Shown: positions 1 to 14,689 of the stretch, piece by piece
Layout of the letters: every line of letters begins with the position of its first letter
Numbering within the stretch: the stretch's first letter is position 1
Source: Deltaproteobacteria bacterium
GTDB taxonomy: Bacteria > Desulfobacterota > Desulfomonilia > UBA1062
Direction: 5' to 3'
Assembly: GCA_018433085.1 (NCBI GenBank)
Contig: JAHDRW010000008.1
Location: 1-64,000, forward strand
Length of the DNA stretch: 64,000 nt
Program-made: the position numbers and the translations under genes
The notes under the pieces: generated by a model
Database searches by the model: none
Told to the model about the DNA's origin: nothing
What the model saw: only the letters and a program-made list of their open reading frames with translations

Positions 1-47
1 CCGAGCAGAGAAGCAAACTCCTTGGCTGAGTATACCGGGGTTTCCAT
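1..47 (-). CDS. Start of an unidentified gene cut by the window edge
   Basis: An ATG at 47 opens a frame reading METPVYSAKEFASLLG up to the window edge. It lies 4 nt after the stop of the HEAT-repeat gene on the same strand, with an AGGA-type ribosome binding site overlapping that stop, so the two are probably co-transcribed. The phrase YSAKEFASLLG resembles the start of a MerR/excisionase-like helix-turn-helix, but only about 15 residues are visible, so the family is a guess. Confidence 0.45.
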   Translation of the reverse strand, partial: METPVYSAKEFASLL

Positions 48-51
48 GCCG

Positions 52-708
52 TCAGATCCTTTCTCTCATCAGTTCCCACCAGCCCTGCCACTTCGCAACG
101 ATCCACTCGAATTCATCGTCGGACACGCCAAGCGGCTCACCGAAATCCTCACCCGTGAGGCGTTTCATCGTCCTTATCGCCTGGAGCCTGACCGGGGGAG
201 AAAGGTCGTCCAGGGTGTGTATGACGTGCTGGATGTCCTTTTTGCTCCCCCATATCCCCACCAGCCTCAGGGCGTCTTTCCGGACCATGGGGTCCGGGTC
301 GTTCACGGCGAGGTGAATGACGGATTCGAGGACCGAACGGTCATTGATCCAGAACAGATAGCTGATCACCCTCCGGCGCACATAGGGATCGCTGTCGTTC
401 AGCCATCCGACACCGTCCTCCACGGTAAACGAGCCCCGCCTGAACAGGTATCGTATCGCCTGCCCCCTCACCCTGGGATCGGGATCGGCGGCGGCTTCCA
501 GAAAGATATCCGGATAATCGTTTTCATCGTCGAACAGGACATCGTATATCGCCGCGGCCGTCGGTTTATCCGCGCCTTTCAGAATAGAGGCGATGAACTG
601 CCCGGAGCAGGAGGGATCCTTCAGAATAGCCTTGGCTGCCATTTTCTTGATTTCAGGGTCGTTATCCTTGAGATCACGCAAGATCTGTTCCAAGTCTACC
701 CGTTTCAA
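52..708 (-). CDS. HEAT-repeat protein
   Basis: A protein of about 218 residues made of consecutive helical HEAT-type repeats, with recurring units such as DPDPRVRGQAIRYL, DSDPYVRRRVISYL and DPDPMVRKDALRLVG. Such solenoids are protein-protein scaffolds, and nothing here points to a specific partner or enzymatic role. I place the start at a TTG at 708 because GGAGG lies 7 nt upstream. An ATG further upstream at 771 would add about 21 residues that do not look like repeat. The following gene begins 4 nt after the stop. The HEAT assignment is secure; the function is unknown. Confidence 0.8.
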   Translation of the reverse strand: MKRVDLEQILRDLKDNDPEIKKMAAKAILKDPSCSGQFIASILKGADKPTAAAIYDVLFDDENDYPDIFLEAAADPDPRVRGQAIRYLFRRGSFTVEDGVGWLNDSDPYVRRRVISYLFWINDRSVLESVIHLAVNDPDPMVRKDALRLVGIWGSKKDIQHVIHTLDDLSPPVRLQAIRTMKRLTGEDFGEPLGVSDDEFEWIVAKWQGWWELMRERI

Positions 709-812
709 GAAAACCTCCGTTACGCTTTGGAATCGAGTATAAAAGGGAAAGCGAGCAGGAGTCAAGAGCATCGAAAAAAACGTTTGATCTTTTAGGCAAT
801 AGTGCTAGCCTC

Positions 813-2969
813 TTGCAAATGGGCGCGATACAGACAGCCGAGGTTGCTGTTATGGCGGCCATTCCCATTATGCTCACCTACCGGGTGCCGGAAGGCCTGC
901 AGGTCCCTGTGGGCTCGCGGGTCGTGGTTCCCGTGAGAAAGACCGTCAAGGTGGGGATCGCCGTTAAAGTGCAGACAGGGCAGGAGGATATGCCGGGCCT
1001 CAGGTCCATCGAGCGGGTGCTCGACGCCGAGCCCCTGATCCCCCGGGATCTGCTCGACCTCCTCCTGTGGGTCTCCCGCTATTACCACACCCGTGCAGGC
1101 GCCACCCTGGCGCTGGCCTTTCCCCCGTACCTGAGGCAGGCGCGCCCGGCCTCCCCTGTCTGCGAGATGGGAATATTCCGGACCGGGACCGGACAAGGCG
1201 TGGTGGGGAAGAAGCAGCATGATATCCTGCAGGGGATCCCGGACCAGGGCATCTCCCGCGCGGATCTCAAAGAGCGGTTTCCGGGCTGTTCGAGCTCCGT
1301 GAAGGCCCTGCTCAAGAGAGGGTTTCTGGAACAGAGGCCGTTGACGCCCTCGGGCTCGCCCATGGACATCCCGGAATCATCGATCACGCACACGCCCGAG
1401 CAGGCCGAGGCCATACGGCAGATCACGAATGCCCTGGACAAAGGGGCGTTCGGCAGCTTTCTTCTCCACGGGGTGACGGGTTCCGGCAAGACCGAGGTAT
1501 ATCTCGCCTGCGCCAGAAAGGCCTTGAGCCTGGGCCGCTCCGTGCTCTATCTCGTGCCCGAGATCGCGCTGACGCCCCAGACGATTTCCATGATCCGCGA
1601 ACGCATCCCGATCGAGGTGGCCGTGTTTCATTCCGGCCTGCCCCCGGCGGCCCGGGCGCGGGAGTTCATAAAGGCCTCGCGTTCACCGGTCGGCTTTGTC
1701 CTGGGCACGCGCTCCGCCATTTTCTCGCCGCTGGCGAATCTCGGCCTCATCGTGGTGGACGAGGAGCATGACCACAGCTACAAGCAGGAGGACGGCGTGC
1801 CGTACAATGCCCGGGACCTGAGCCTGCTGCGGGCGAAGAACAGCCGGGCCGTGGTGGTCCTGGGATCCGCGACCCCCAGCATGGACACCTATATCAGGTC
1901 ATCCGGAAAGGATTCCTGCATCATCACCATGTCTACACGCACCGGCGGTGCCGGTCTTCCCCTGATCGAGGTCATCGACATGCGGGGGGTGAAGACAGCG
2001 GTCTCGGAGCAGCTCGGCCAGGCGATACAGGAGACGCTGGACAAGGAAGAGCAGGCCCTGCTCTTCATCAACAGACGGGGATACTCTCCTGCCATGGTGT
2101 GCCCCGGGTGCGGCCTGACCCTGAAATGCACCCGGTGCGACAGGAGCCTCACCTACCACCGGATGAGGGGATCGAGCATCTGCCACTACTGCGGATATTC
2201 ACTGAAACTGCCTGAAATCTGCCCCAAATGCGGGTGCATCGATATGAAACCGATGGGGATCGGAACCGAACATGTCGTGCAGAAGATCGGCTTGCTGTTT
2301 CCCGGGGCGCGCATCCTCCGGATGGACTCCGACGAGATCACCACGCAGAACAAACTCACCAGCGCCCTTGAAGCCATCCGTAACCGGCAGACCGACATCA
2401 TCGTAGGCACCCAGATGATTGCCAAGGGCCACGATTTTCCCCACCTCACCCTCGTAGGGGTCATGCACGCCGAGCAGCTCATGTTTATGCCGGATTTCCG
2501 GGCCGGAGAGCGGACCTTCCAGCAGGTCGTCCAGGTGGCGGGACGGGCGGGACGCCGGAGGGCGGACACCCGGGTCCTCATCCAGACCCTCATCCCCGAC
2601 CACCCGCTGATACAGTCTATTGCCGGATACGACTACGAGGGGATGATCCTCGCCGAAAAGGAAGTCAGGAAGATATCGGGGTTTCCCCCCTTCACCTACA
2701 TGGCGCGGTGCGTGTTTTCTTCCACCAGTCTCGAACTGGTCACCAGAGCGATCACCGAAACGGCAAGCAGGCTTCAACCCCGGGACGTCAACCTCCTGGG
2801 ACCGGCTCCCGCGCCCATCTCCCTGCTTCGGGGCAGCTACCGGTGGCACGTGATCCTCACCTCCAGGAGCCGCGCCAGGCTTCACGCCGCCCTGGATCGC
2901 CTCGAACGCATCCAGGTGCCCTCCGGGGTACGCGTCAAGATCGATGTCGACCCGTATACCATGCTCTGA
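813..2969 (+). CDS. priA: Primosomal protein N' (PriA helicase)
   Basis: PriA is the 3'-5' DNA helicase that recognises stalled forks and reloads the replisome. The 718-residue product has the full architecture. An N-terminal DNA-binding region (AEVAVMAAIPIMLTYRVPEG) comes first, then Walker A GVTGSGKTEVY near residue 222 and the DEEHD Walker B box near 315. A zinc-binding cysteine cluster of four CxxC pairs follows at about 430-474 (CPGCG, CTRC, CHYCG, CPKCG), then helicase motif VI with QVAGRAGR. Length fits the family. No strong ribosome binding site precedes the ATG at 813 or the next in-frame ATG at 819. The gene stands alone, with neighbours on the opposite strand. Confidence 0.96.
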   Translation: MQMGAIQTAEVAVMAAIPIMLTYRVPEGLQVPVGSRVVVPVRKTVKVGIAVKVQTGQEDMPGLRSIERVLDAEPLIPRDLLDLLLWVSRYYHTRAGATLALAFPPYLRQARPASPVCEMGIFRTGTGQGVVGKKQHDILQGIPDQGISRADLKERFPGCSSSVKALLKRGFLEQRPLTPSGSPMDIPESSITHTPEQAEAIRQITNALDKGAFGSFLLHGVTGSGKTEVYLACARKALSLGRSVLYLVPEIALTPQTISMIRERIPIEVAVFHSGLPPAARAREFIKASRSPVGFVLGTRSAIFSPLANLGLIVVDEEHDHSYKQEDGVPYNARDLSLLRAKNSRAVVVLGSATPSMDTYIRSSGKDSCIITMSTRTGGAGLPLIEVIDMRGVKTAVSEQLGQAIQETLDKEEQALLFINRRGYSPAMVCPGCGLTLKCTRCDRSLTYHRMRGSSICHYCGYSLKLPEICPKCGCIDMKPMGIGTEHVVQKIGLLFPGARILRMDSDEITTQNKLTSALEAIRNRQTDIIVGTQMIAKGHDFPHLTLVGVMHAEQLMFMPDFRAGERTFQQVVQVAGRAGRRRADTRVLIQTLIPDHPLIQSIAGYDYEGMILAEKEVRKISGFPPFTYMARCVFSSTSLELVTRAITETASRLQPRDVNLLGPAPAPISLLRGSYRWHVILTSRSRARLHAALDRLERIQVPSGVRVKIDVDPYTML

Positions 2970-2972
2970 ACT

Positions 2973-3089
2973 TCAAGAGGATCGTCGCTGCCGCGCGAGC
3001 CTCTGAATGAGCCTGGCCCTCTCCTTGAGCTTGAGCGTCAGGTAGCAGGGGCTCAGGATCAGTACCCGTATGATCTCCCGCTTCGTCAT
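2973..3089 (-). CDS. Small basic protein of about 38 residues, unknown function
   Basis: A short ORF reads MTKREIIRVLILSPCYLTLK and continues to RQRRSS. It starts at an ATG at 3089 with GGGAGG 9 nt upstream; an in-frame ATG at 3110 would add seven residues. The pattern is a short basic head, a hydrophobic middle and an arginine-rich tail. It ends only 3 nt from the convergent priA stop. I recall similar short ORFs in deltaproteobacteria but cannot name a family. The bases from 3111 to 3330 show no convincing gene. Confidence 0.45.
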   Translation of the reverse strand: MTKREIIRVLILSPCYLTLKLKERARLIQRLARQRRSS

Positions 3090-3330
3090 GCCCTCAGGCC
3101 TCCCTTTCATGACCACCGATCGATATCAGTGCTCCGCTACCACCCTGTATCGGAACCGCTCCCGTCCGCCTTGAATTCGTCGCTTTTTCAGCAGCGCATT
3201 CATTTTTACCCTTCGGGACTCCTTCTGTCCGGGCAATGGGCAGATCCTGGTGGGGCGTCTGTGCCTGGTTTCATGAAAACCCGCACCAGATCTGTCATGG
3301 TGGTAAACGAGCGATACGTCTGGGCCTCTT

Positions 3331-6300
3331 TCACAACGAAGAAGACCCCCGGTTCTGTCCGCCCGATACCTTCCTCCTCGAATGACAGAAGGCTGCTGCC
3401 CAAGCGGCTGCGAGGACTATGAGCGGCAACCGGGCATCCGCGGCCGTGTTCCGGCGGACACTCGACGCGCAGGCGATAAAACACCTGTCGCTGCCGCCGC
3501 CCGCGGTGACCGGGCCTTCTTCAACCGCGGGTCCGGACGGATCGACGATCACCCCGTTTGCCACCCCGTCCGCGTCCCCGTACCCGCCGTCCGTCAGCAC
3601 GATGCCGACCAGCCGGCGATCGTCGCTGATTGTCACGTACTCCGAGTAGTCGAACCACCCGCTGATGCTGTCGTACTTGTACCATGACACGTTTTCGGGC
3701 AGGGGGGCCGAGTAGTACTTGCTCACCGTCACCGAATCGCCGGGTGCGTCGACAGAGAGCCTGAACCCGAACATACCGCAGGGTAAGCTGGCCGGTCTGT
3801 TCTCCTCGTCTTCGATCTCGTCGGTATCGATAGTGGTGAACTCGTCGACCTGGAATGTCTCTTCTTCCTTGATGCATGTCCATCCCGATCCGTCGGGCAG
3901 CTCGACACAGTGCATGCCGGCCTGGAGAAGATCGTCGCTCCCGTCGCCGTCAAGGTCAGATTCGGTTCTCCCGGCAAGCTCCTGGTCGTCGGGGATCCCG
4001 TTGCCGTCTTCATCGGCAAAGCCCTCTCCTGTCGCAAACGTCCTTACCTCGGACCAGGGCCAGGCCATTATCCCGGCGTCGATGTACCGGACCCGCCAGA
4101 AATAGGCGGTGTTGGGCTCCAGGACACTGGTGGAAACCGTCATCCCGGTCTTGTGGGTGACCGAGGTGACATCGAGCACCACATCGGTGAAACCCTCGTC
4201 CGCGGCAATCTGCCAGCGGGTCCGCAAGTGGAGCGATTCGTCCGCGGATTCCGGGTAATCCGTCACAAGCGGCAGGGTCAGGGACTGGTCGGTCTGAAGG
4301 TCTCCCGGCGACACGAGAACCGCGATCCCGGGACCTGCGGTCGCTGTACCGGGATCGGTATCCATCAGATACTCCTGGAGGTTGGTCAGCCCGTCACCGT
4401 CTGGATCGAGGCCGGCATCATCCGCGTAGGGATCGAGGTTGTGCAGGTCCTCCCATTCCGTGGGCATGCCGTCATTGTCGTGGTCGGTATCGGCATTGTC
4501 GCCGATACCGTCGCCGTCGCTGTCGGAAGTCTCGTTCGGATCGTCCGGGAATGCATCGTCCACGTCGGGAACACCGTCGCCGTCGGAATCAGTCAGCGCG
4601 AGGACCGCTATGCTCACGCTGAAAACACCACTGCTGTCCGTGCCGTCGTTGACCGTTACCGGGACGGTGAGATTGCCGGTAAAATCCCCCGTGGGCGTGA
4701 TCGTGCGGGCGGTACGGCTGTAGTTTGCGCCGTCCTGAACCGAGAGCGTTAAATCGTCCGGATAGGTGTTGTCGGGATCCGTGACCGTAAGATCGCCCAG
4801 GGAAAGAGTGAGCGGGGTCTCCTGCAGGACACTGAGCACTGCCTGACCGGTGATCACCGGGGCGTCGTTGACCGCGGCCACCGACAATTCAGCAGTTTCC
4901 TGCGCAGTGGAGAAGGCGGTGGTGCCCCCGTTCGTGGACGCATCCACCTTGGTCCCTTCTGCCCCGGCGCTCCGGTCCCATGCCCTGAACGTCACGGTCG
5001 CGATCTGGGCGTTGTTGTTCGAGGCCGCGGGCACAAAGCGGACATCCGCCGCGTCGGTCAGCAGCAGCGCTGCATTGCCCGCCACGGCCCCCATGGAGGT
5101 CCATCCGCCGCCGGTATTGTACTGCCAGGTGCCGTCGCCTGTCAGGGAGGTGACCGCGATCCCCTCCACCGCGCCGCTGTCCGGGTCCGTGATCCGGTCG
5201 CCCCCACAGCTTGCGAGGATCGCGGCCACCGTATCACCGGCCGGGGCCGTGGCATCCTCGGTCACGCTCGTCAGCACCATGGCCCCGCTGTTGTCCAGCA
5301 CCGGGGCGTCGTTGACCGCGGTCACCGTGATCTCGATATCCTTGGCGACCGTCTGTGCCCCGCCGTCGCCGGTGCTGCCCAGATCGTCGACGCCTACGCT
5401 CAGGGTATCCGTGCCGCTGAAATTCACATCGGGCGCATAGGTCATCCCGTTGACGGCGGCATTGACCTCGGCGAGGCTGCCCGTGAGACTGACGGTACCC
5501 GAGGCGTCTCCCGTCACCGCGGTCAGGCCGTCGACCTGGGACAGCGTGATCGCGCCGGCACCGGCCTGCAGCGTCACCTGGATGTCCCCCTCGCCGGCAT
5601 CCGCGTCCGCGATGCCGAGCGTGTTGATGGCCACGATCCCCTCCTCGCTGGTTTCGATCGGTGTCGAGATCCAGGTCGCGCCGGCACCCACCACGGTCAG
5701 ATCGTTGGATCCCGCCGAATCGTCGATGGTCGCGCCGCCGCCGCCGTTCATGCGCCAGTAGCTCACCAGGCCGGGCTCGGACCCGATCAGCGCCCTGTCC
5801 ATGTTGTCCAAGATTTGGACCCCGGTCCGCACCACGTTCCAGACGCGCACCTCGTCCATGTCACCGTAAAAGGACTGGGTGTCTTCAAAATCCCCGCCGA
5901 GGGAGTCCTGCTCCTGGCCGAACACCAGGGTGCCGCCGCCCACCAGCGAGTGCCCCGCCTGAATGGAGGCCGTATGTACCGCCGTACCGTCCACGTAGAG
6001 GACCGATTCGCCGGTGGCGCTCTCCCAGGTCCAGGCCACGTGGTGCCACTGGCCGTCGTTGACGGCCACTCCGGTGCCTTCGTTGCCGGCTGCCTTGGCG
6101 TCGTTGATCTCCGGGCTCAGGTTGGCATAGTTGAACAGAAGCGCCTCGTTCGGCGAGCCGGCCGATGCATAGGAAAAGAGCGAGCCGTCGTGTTCCGCGT
6201 CGTCGGTGCGGACCCACATCTCGATGGTCAGCCCGGTGGTGGGGAAGCCATCGAAGCCGCTCTTGACGAGGTAATCGGTGGCCGTGCCCTCGAGGTGCAG

Positions 6301-7212
6301 GGCATAGCCGGCATCGTTGATCTCGGGCGCCAGGTTGGTGTGTATGCCTGTTCCCTGAATGGCGAAGCTGTAGGGATTTTCGTCGCTGTCGTCGTTTGCG
6401 ATGCTGACCACGGCCGATCTCGTTCCCGCGGCCGTCGGGGCAAAGGTGACCTGAAAGCTCGTGGAGCCTCCCGCGGCAACGGTGCCGGCCGGGTCTTGCG
6501 TTACGCTGAAATCCCCTGCCGCGGCACCCGACAGGGATACGAGCGGCACACCGCCGGTAAGGGTCAGCTCGCTGTCTCCCAGGTTGTCGATGGTAAAGGT
6601 GCGCACCAAGGTCCCGGAGCCCGCCTCGGCGCTCCCGAAATCCGTGTGGTCACTTGAGGAGGGTGATGAATCGCCATCGCTTATCGTGGTGCCGTTTCCC
6701 CTGATGTCGATTTCCGGTTCAGGCGGACGTAACCCTCCCCCGGTGATTGTCAAGGTACAGGCAATATCCGTATCATAATCGTACATGAAGAGGTAATATG
6801 TCTGCCCTGCGGTGAGAGCGTGTTCAATCCTGAAATCAAAACCGACTTCATCGTCACCGGAGGCAATCTCGGCGCCTCCGGAATCCAGTAGATCGGCATA
6901 AGCATCAATCGAACCGGAAGACTGGATCGTATACGTCGCGGAGTCGGCCGGAATTATTTTAAAGAATCGTCCAACGTTATTCATGAGGAGAACTTCTGTC
7001 TCTGCCTCGGTAATGAGAGGGGCACTGTTTCTGTCGACACTGCCCTCTACTGCCGCATGTGCAGCAGGGGAGGATGAGAGGACGATGCCGAGTGAAAGCA
7101 GGAGGGGAAACCACAGACCTCTCTTTTGTCTCGGGACAGGTCCCGAATCCGGGTTCGTGCCCAGGGTATTTTCCGTTCCGGCTTTGCAAGAGAAACACAG
7201 GTGTCCGAACAT
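3331..7212 (-). CDS. Large secreted protein: choice-of-anchor, LamG, cadherin-like and Ca-binding repeats, CFIA-type C-terminal tail
   Basis: A protein of about 1293 residues exported by a long N-terminal signal (hydrophobic stretch [17 protein letters not shown]). In order: a pre-peptidase C-terminal-like domain, a choice-of-anchor D domain ending [19 protein letters not shown], a LamG/concanavalin-like fold ([20 protein letters not shown]), two or three cadherin-like repeats closing with VNDAPV, thrombospondin type 3 Ca-binding repeats ([27 protein letters not shown]), an FN3-like segment, and a choice-of-anchor U domain ([15 protein letters not shown]). The C terminus has [10 protein letters not shown], a hydrophobic helix and the basic cluster RRK, which resembles bacterial CTERM sorting signals. 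The start at 7212 follows an AAGGAG site. It is probably surface-displayed; its ligand is unknown. Confidence 0.85.
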   Translation of the reverse strand: MFGHLCFSCKAGTENTLGTNPDSGPVPRQKRGLWFPLLLSLGIVLSSSPAAHAAVEGSVDRNSAPLITEAETEVLLMNNVGRFFKIIPADSATYTIQSSGSIDAYADLLDSGGAEIASGDDEVGFDFRIEHALTAGQTYYLFMYDYDTDIACTLTITGGGLRPPEPEIDIRGNGTTISDGDSSPSSSDHTDFGSAEAGSGTLVRTFTIDNLGDSELTLTGGVPLVSLSGAAAGDFSVTQDPAGTVAAGGSTSFQVTFAPTAAGTRSAVVSIANDDSDENPYSFAIQGTGIHTNLAPEINDAGYALHLEGTATDYLVKSGFDGFPTTGLTIEMWVRTDDAEHDGSLFSYASAGSPNEALLFNYANLSPEINDAKAAGNEGTGVAVNDGQWHHVAWTWESATGESVLYVDGTAVHTASIQAGHSLVGGGTLVFGQEQDSLGGDFEDTQSFYGDMDEVRVWNVVRTGVQILDNMDRALIGSEPGLVSYWRMNGGGGATIDDSAGSNDLTVVGAGATWISTPIETSEEGIVAINTLGIADADAGEGDIQVTLQAGAGAITLSQVDGLTAVTGDASGTVSLTGSLAEVNAAVNGMTYAPDVNFSGTDTLSVGVDDLGSTGDGGAQTVAKDIEITVTAVNDAPVLDNSGAMVLTSVTEDATAPAGDTVAAILASCGGDRITDPDSGAVEGIAVTSLTGDGTWQYNTGGGWTSMGAVAGNAALLLTDAADVRFVPAASNNNAQIATVTFRAWDRSAGAEGTKVDASTNGGTTAFSTAQETAELSVAAVNDAPVITGQAVLSVLQETPLTLSLGDLTVTDPDNTYPDDLTLSVQDGANYSRTARTITPTGDFTGNLTVPVTVNDGTDSSGVFSVSIAVLALTDSDGDGVPDVDDAFPDDPNETSDSDGDGIGDNADTDHDNDGMPTEWEDLHNLDPYADDAGLDPDGDGLTNLQEYLMDTDPGTATAGPGIAVLVSPGDLQTDQSLTLPLVTDYPESADESLHLRTRWQIAADEGFTDVVLDVTSVTHKTGMTVSTSVLEPNTAYFWRVRYIDAGIMAWPWSEVRTFATGEGFADEDGNGIPDDQELAGRTESDLDGDGSDDLLQAGMHCVELPDGSGWTCIKEEETFQVDEFTTIDTDEIEDEENRPASLPCGMFGFRLSVDAPGDSVTVSKYYSAPLPENVSWYKYDSISGWFDYSEYVTISDDRRLVGIVLTDGGYGDADGVANGVIVDPSGPAVEEGPVTAGGGSDRCFIACASSVRRNTAADARLPLIVLAAAWAAAFCHSRRKVSGGQNRGSSSL

Positions 7213-7803
7213 GAGATGATCTCCTTCTCGCAGCATGGTTGAAAGCAATGACAGCGGAACTGTCCGGACAGCTCATCATCCTTTTTTTTCAGTGTGTTTT
7301 CCGTCCGGTTCATACAGTACCCCTGACTGCCCTTATGGTTTATGTGATCCAGGTAACGCGATCATTCTCTCCTCGGTGATCGGGCCTGTTTTCTTTAACC
7401 CCTTTTGCCGATGTTGCCGGGCGATCCGTATCCCCTGGTCATGAAGCGGATCCGGAGATGGAGAGTGTTTCTACAGAGGAAGGACAGAAGCGGGAAACGA
7501 GACCGGGAAGAATGATCTCTTCCGACCGCCGAAACGACGTGATCCTCTTTGTCCGGATCGCAGCTGCCTCCTGAATACTCTTGTGCGCGGATCATCGGCA
7601 TGCCTTGAATCCTCCGTCTTAGTACACAGGATCTTAAATCCCGCGTTCAAAAATCTCTCGTCGGCTGCTTGGGATATTTCGCGCGCGCACGTGCGGCACC
7701 GTGTACTAAGGAAGGAGAATCCGGCGCGCCTTCAGGACAGTCCACGGGCACGGCGCAAGAGAAGAGAATGTGAAGGGCGGGATGATACGGCACGATTAAG
7801 GTA
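7213..7803. other. Intergenic stretch of about 590 bases
   Basis: No protein-coding gene is supported here. It holds a 12-bp palindrome CTGTCCGGACAG at 7260-7271, about 50 nt upstream of the surface-protein start, which could be an operator. It also holds a long imperfect inverted repeat at 7607-7722, listed separately. The part next to 7803 is the downstream flank of the minus-strand tRNAs. I see no T-tract terminator. Confidence 0.5.
7607..7722. repeat. 116-bp element bounded by long imperfect inverted repeats
   Basis: CTTAGTACAC at 7618-7627 is matched perfectly by GTGTACTAAG at 7701-7710. The pairing extends outward imperfectly to about 21 bp per arm (7607-7627 against 7701-7722). Inside, AAATCCC near 7636 can pair with GGGATATTT near 7670, giving a nested stem. 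The element lies downstream of the tRNA-Ser pair on the minus strand. It could be a MITE-like repeat or a structured RNA; the sequence alone does not decide. Confidence 0.5.
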
Positions 7804-7896
7804 TGGCGGAGAGAGAGGGATTCGAACCCTCGGTAGAGCTTTTGGCCCTACATTCGCTTAGCAGGCGAACGCCTTCGTCCACTCGGCCATCTCTCC
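7804..7896 (-). tRNA. tRNA-Ser(GCT)
   Basis: A full class II tRNA on the minus strand. The acceptor arm GGAGAGA (7890-7896) pairs with TCTCTCC (7808-7814). The anticodon stem TTCGC/GCGAA encloses the loop CTGCTAA with anticodon GCT. A long serine-type variable arm is present, and the T-arm contains GGTTCGAATCC. CCA is encoded at 7804-7806. It sits 10 nt downstream of a second serine tRNA and close to serS, all on the same strand. Confidence 0.95.
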
Positions 7897-7906
7897 GTAA
7901 AGCCTT

Positions 7907-7996
7907 TGGCGGAGGGAGTAGGATTCGAACCCACGGTACCATCAAAGGTACAGCGGTTTTCAAGACCGCCGCCTTAAGCCACTCGGCCATCCCTCC
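7907..7996 (-). tRNA. tRNA-Ser(TGA)
   Basis: A class II serine tRNA on the minus strand. The acceptor GGAGGGA (7990-7996) pairs with TCCCTCC (7911-7917), the anticodon loop CTTGAAA gives anticodon TGA, there is a long variable arm, and CCA is encoded at 7907-7909. It lies 22 nt downstream of the serS stop codon, so one transcript could carry seryl-tRNA synthetase and both serine tRNAs. Confidence 0.95.
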
Positions 7997-8018
7997 GCGT
8001 GCAACGGTGTATTTCTCC

Positions 8019-12923
<4,905 letters not shown>

Positions 12924-12950
12924 TCGCCTTCATAGGACGGCAAGCGGGAA

Positions 12951-13024
12951 GAGAAATATGAACCCGTCCCTGAATTGATTTCTCCGCCGGCCTGGAAAGG
13001 CGAGATGTGAGCCCGTCCCCGAAA
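12951..13024. repeat. Imperfect direct repeat between convergent genes
   Basis: Two 24-bp copies at 12951-12974 and 13000-13023 share TGAxCCCGTCCCxGAA with five mismatches. The first copy is also flanked by GAGAAAT and ATTTCTC, which can form a stem. The element fills the gap between the convergent AsmA-type gene and hflX. It may be a degraded REP-like element. Confidence 0.35.
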
Positions 13025-13031
13025 GGGATGG

Positions 13032-14669
13032 TTATCTCGGGATGTCTTTTTCGAGAAAAAACGATTCCATCTTCTCGATCAGGGGCTTCAAGGTGGAGCG
13101 GTCAAGCGCGGATATGGCGACGCCGCCATAGCGGCGGGTGATGGTTACGGCAAGATCGGGAGGACATTGGTCGGCCTTGTTGAACACCCTGAGCCTCGGC
13201 TTTTCCTGAAGGTTCAGCTGCTTGAGGATGTCGTCAACGGCCTGCATCCGGTACTCCAGATGGGGGTCGGAGAGATCGATGACCTCGAGCAGCAGGTTTG
13301 CGTCCTCGAGCTCTTCAAGGGTGGCCATGAACGCGGCGCGCAGATCGTTCGGCAGATCGCGGATGAAGCCCACCGTGTCCGTGATGATCACCTCCACGTC
13401 CCGGGGAAACCTCAGGCGCTTGCTTGACGGGTCCAAGGTGGCGAACGGCATGTCCGCCGCCAGCACCCGGCTCCTGGTCAGGGTGTTGAGCAGGGTGGAC
13501 TTGCCCGAATTGGTGTACCCGATGATGGAGATGACCGGCACCTCTCCCCTGCTCCTTCTGAGACGGGTGAGCCTGCGCTTCCGGCTGATCCCGCGGGTTT
13601 CCCGCTCGAGCCTGGTCATCCGGTTCTTTGCCTTCCTCCTGTCCACCTCGAGCTTGGATTCGCCGGGGCCCCTGGTGCCGATACCGCCTGCGAGACGGCT
13701 CAGGAAAGGATTCTTCCCCACCAGTCTGGGCATGTTGTAGCGAAGCTGGGCAAGCTCGACCTGGATCTTGCCCTCCTTTGTCTTTGCCCTGCGGGCGAAG
13801 ATGTCCAGGATGAGCTGCGTCCGGTCGATGACCCTCAGCTCGGCCACCTCGGAGACGGACCGCGCCTGGGAGGGCGAAAGCTCCTGATCGAAGACGAGGA
13901 GGTTGGCGTCCAAGGCCAGGGCCTTGATGCTGACCTCAGAGACCTTTCCCTTGCCCACGATATACTTGGGGTCGGGCTTCTCCCGCCGCTGGATAATGGT
14001 GTCAAGCACGGTGATCCCTGCGGATTTCGCGAGGGACTGGAGTTCGGAGATCGCGATCTTCGCGTCCTCTGACAGGGAGGGCACCACGGCCACGAGGATG
14101 GCCCTGTCCTCACCCGCCCCGCGGCTCAGGGCCTTGTGCTTCCGGTTGATCTCGGCTTCGAGCGCCGTGATGAACTCGTCAAAGGGCAGATCCAGACGGT
14201 GGGTCGGCGTGGGATCGAGAACGGTCCATACGGCACCCTCCCCGCCCGCTGGGAGTAGGTGCGCACCGTGGGCGTCTCCGGGGTCCCCGTTGTCCTTGAC
14301 TTCGATGACCCAGATCATGTCGAGCCTCAGCTTGGCGAGGTCGGTGAGATCCTCGAAGTCCAGACCGCCCGGGACGAGGTGCGTGTGGATGAGCCGCAAT
14401 CCCTGGAGCCTGCCGGGATGGGTGCGCATCCGCTCCAGCCCGGGGATGGACAGTCCGGTTGCGGTGCCGGCTATCACGTACTCCACCGTGCCCTGGCGGC
14501 TGAGAAGGATGCCTATCTGGATGCCGATTTCCCGGGAAAGCCTGGATATCTCCAATGCGAGCTCTTGGGTGATGACCGACTGAGGAGGGACCCTTCTCCG
14601 GTAGAGGCGCTCGAGGGATTTGAGCTCCGATGCCTTCAGTGACTTCGAATTGCCGTAAACGTTCTGTAT
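13032..14669 (-). CDS. hflX: GTPase HflX, apparent ATA start
   Basis: HflX is a ribosome-associated GTPase that splits stalled 70S ribosomes. The product, about 545 residues with the proposed start, has an extended N-terminal region, the HflX domain (LLVFDQELSPSQARSV), a coiled coil, and a TRAFAC G domain with GYTNSGKST (about residue 384), ATLDPSS, DTVGFIRDLP and FNKAD. Homology suggests the reading frame continues upstream of the first TTG (14555) through VYGNSKSLKASELKSLERL. No ATG, GTG or TTG occurs there before the stop. ATA at 14667-14669 lies 6 nt after AAAAGGAG, so I take it as the start. The gene sits 20 nt downstream of a NusG paralogue. Confidence 0.9.
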   Translation of the reverse strand: MQNVYGNSKSLKASELKSLERLYRRRVPPQSVITQELALEISRLSREIGIQIGILLSRQGTVEYVIAGTATGLSIPGLERMRTHPGRLQGLRLIHTHLVPGGLDFEDLTDLAKLRLDMIWVIEVKDNGDPGDAHGAHLLPAGGEGAVWTVLDPTPTHRLDLPFDEFITALEAEINRKHKALSRGAGEDRAILVAVVPSLSEDAKIAISELQSLAKSAGITVLDTIIQRREKPDPKYIVGKGKVSEVSIKALALDANLLVFDQELSPSQARSVSEVAELRVIDRTQLILDIFARRAKTKEGKIQVELAQLRYNMPRLVGKNPFLSRLAGGIGTRGPGESKLEVDRRKAKNRMTRLERETRGISRKRRLTRLRRSRGEVPVISIIGYTNSGKSTLLNTLTRSRVLAADMPFATLDPSSKRLRFPRDVEVIITDTVGFIRDLPNDLRAAFMATLEELEDANLLLEVIDLSDPHLEYRMQAVDDILKQLNLQEKPRLRVFNKADQCPPDLAVTITRRYGGVAISALDRSTLKPLIEKMESFFLEKDIPR

Positions 14670-14675
14670 GGAACG

Positions 14676-14683
14676 CTCCTTTT
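14676..14683 (-). promoter_or_regulatory. Strong ribosome binding site that fixes the ATA start of hflX
   Basis: AAAAGGAG at 14676-14683 on the minus strand is a near-perfect Shine-Dalgarno sequence placed 6 nt before the ATA codon at 14669. An in-frame TAA lies just upstream, overlapping the start of this site. The next canonical start codon in frame is 114 nt further on and has no comparable site. Confidence 0.6.
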
Positions 14684-14689
14684 ATGTTC

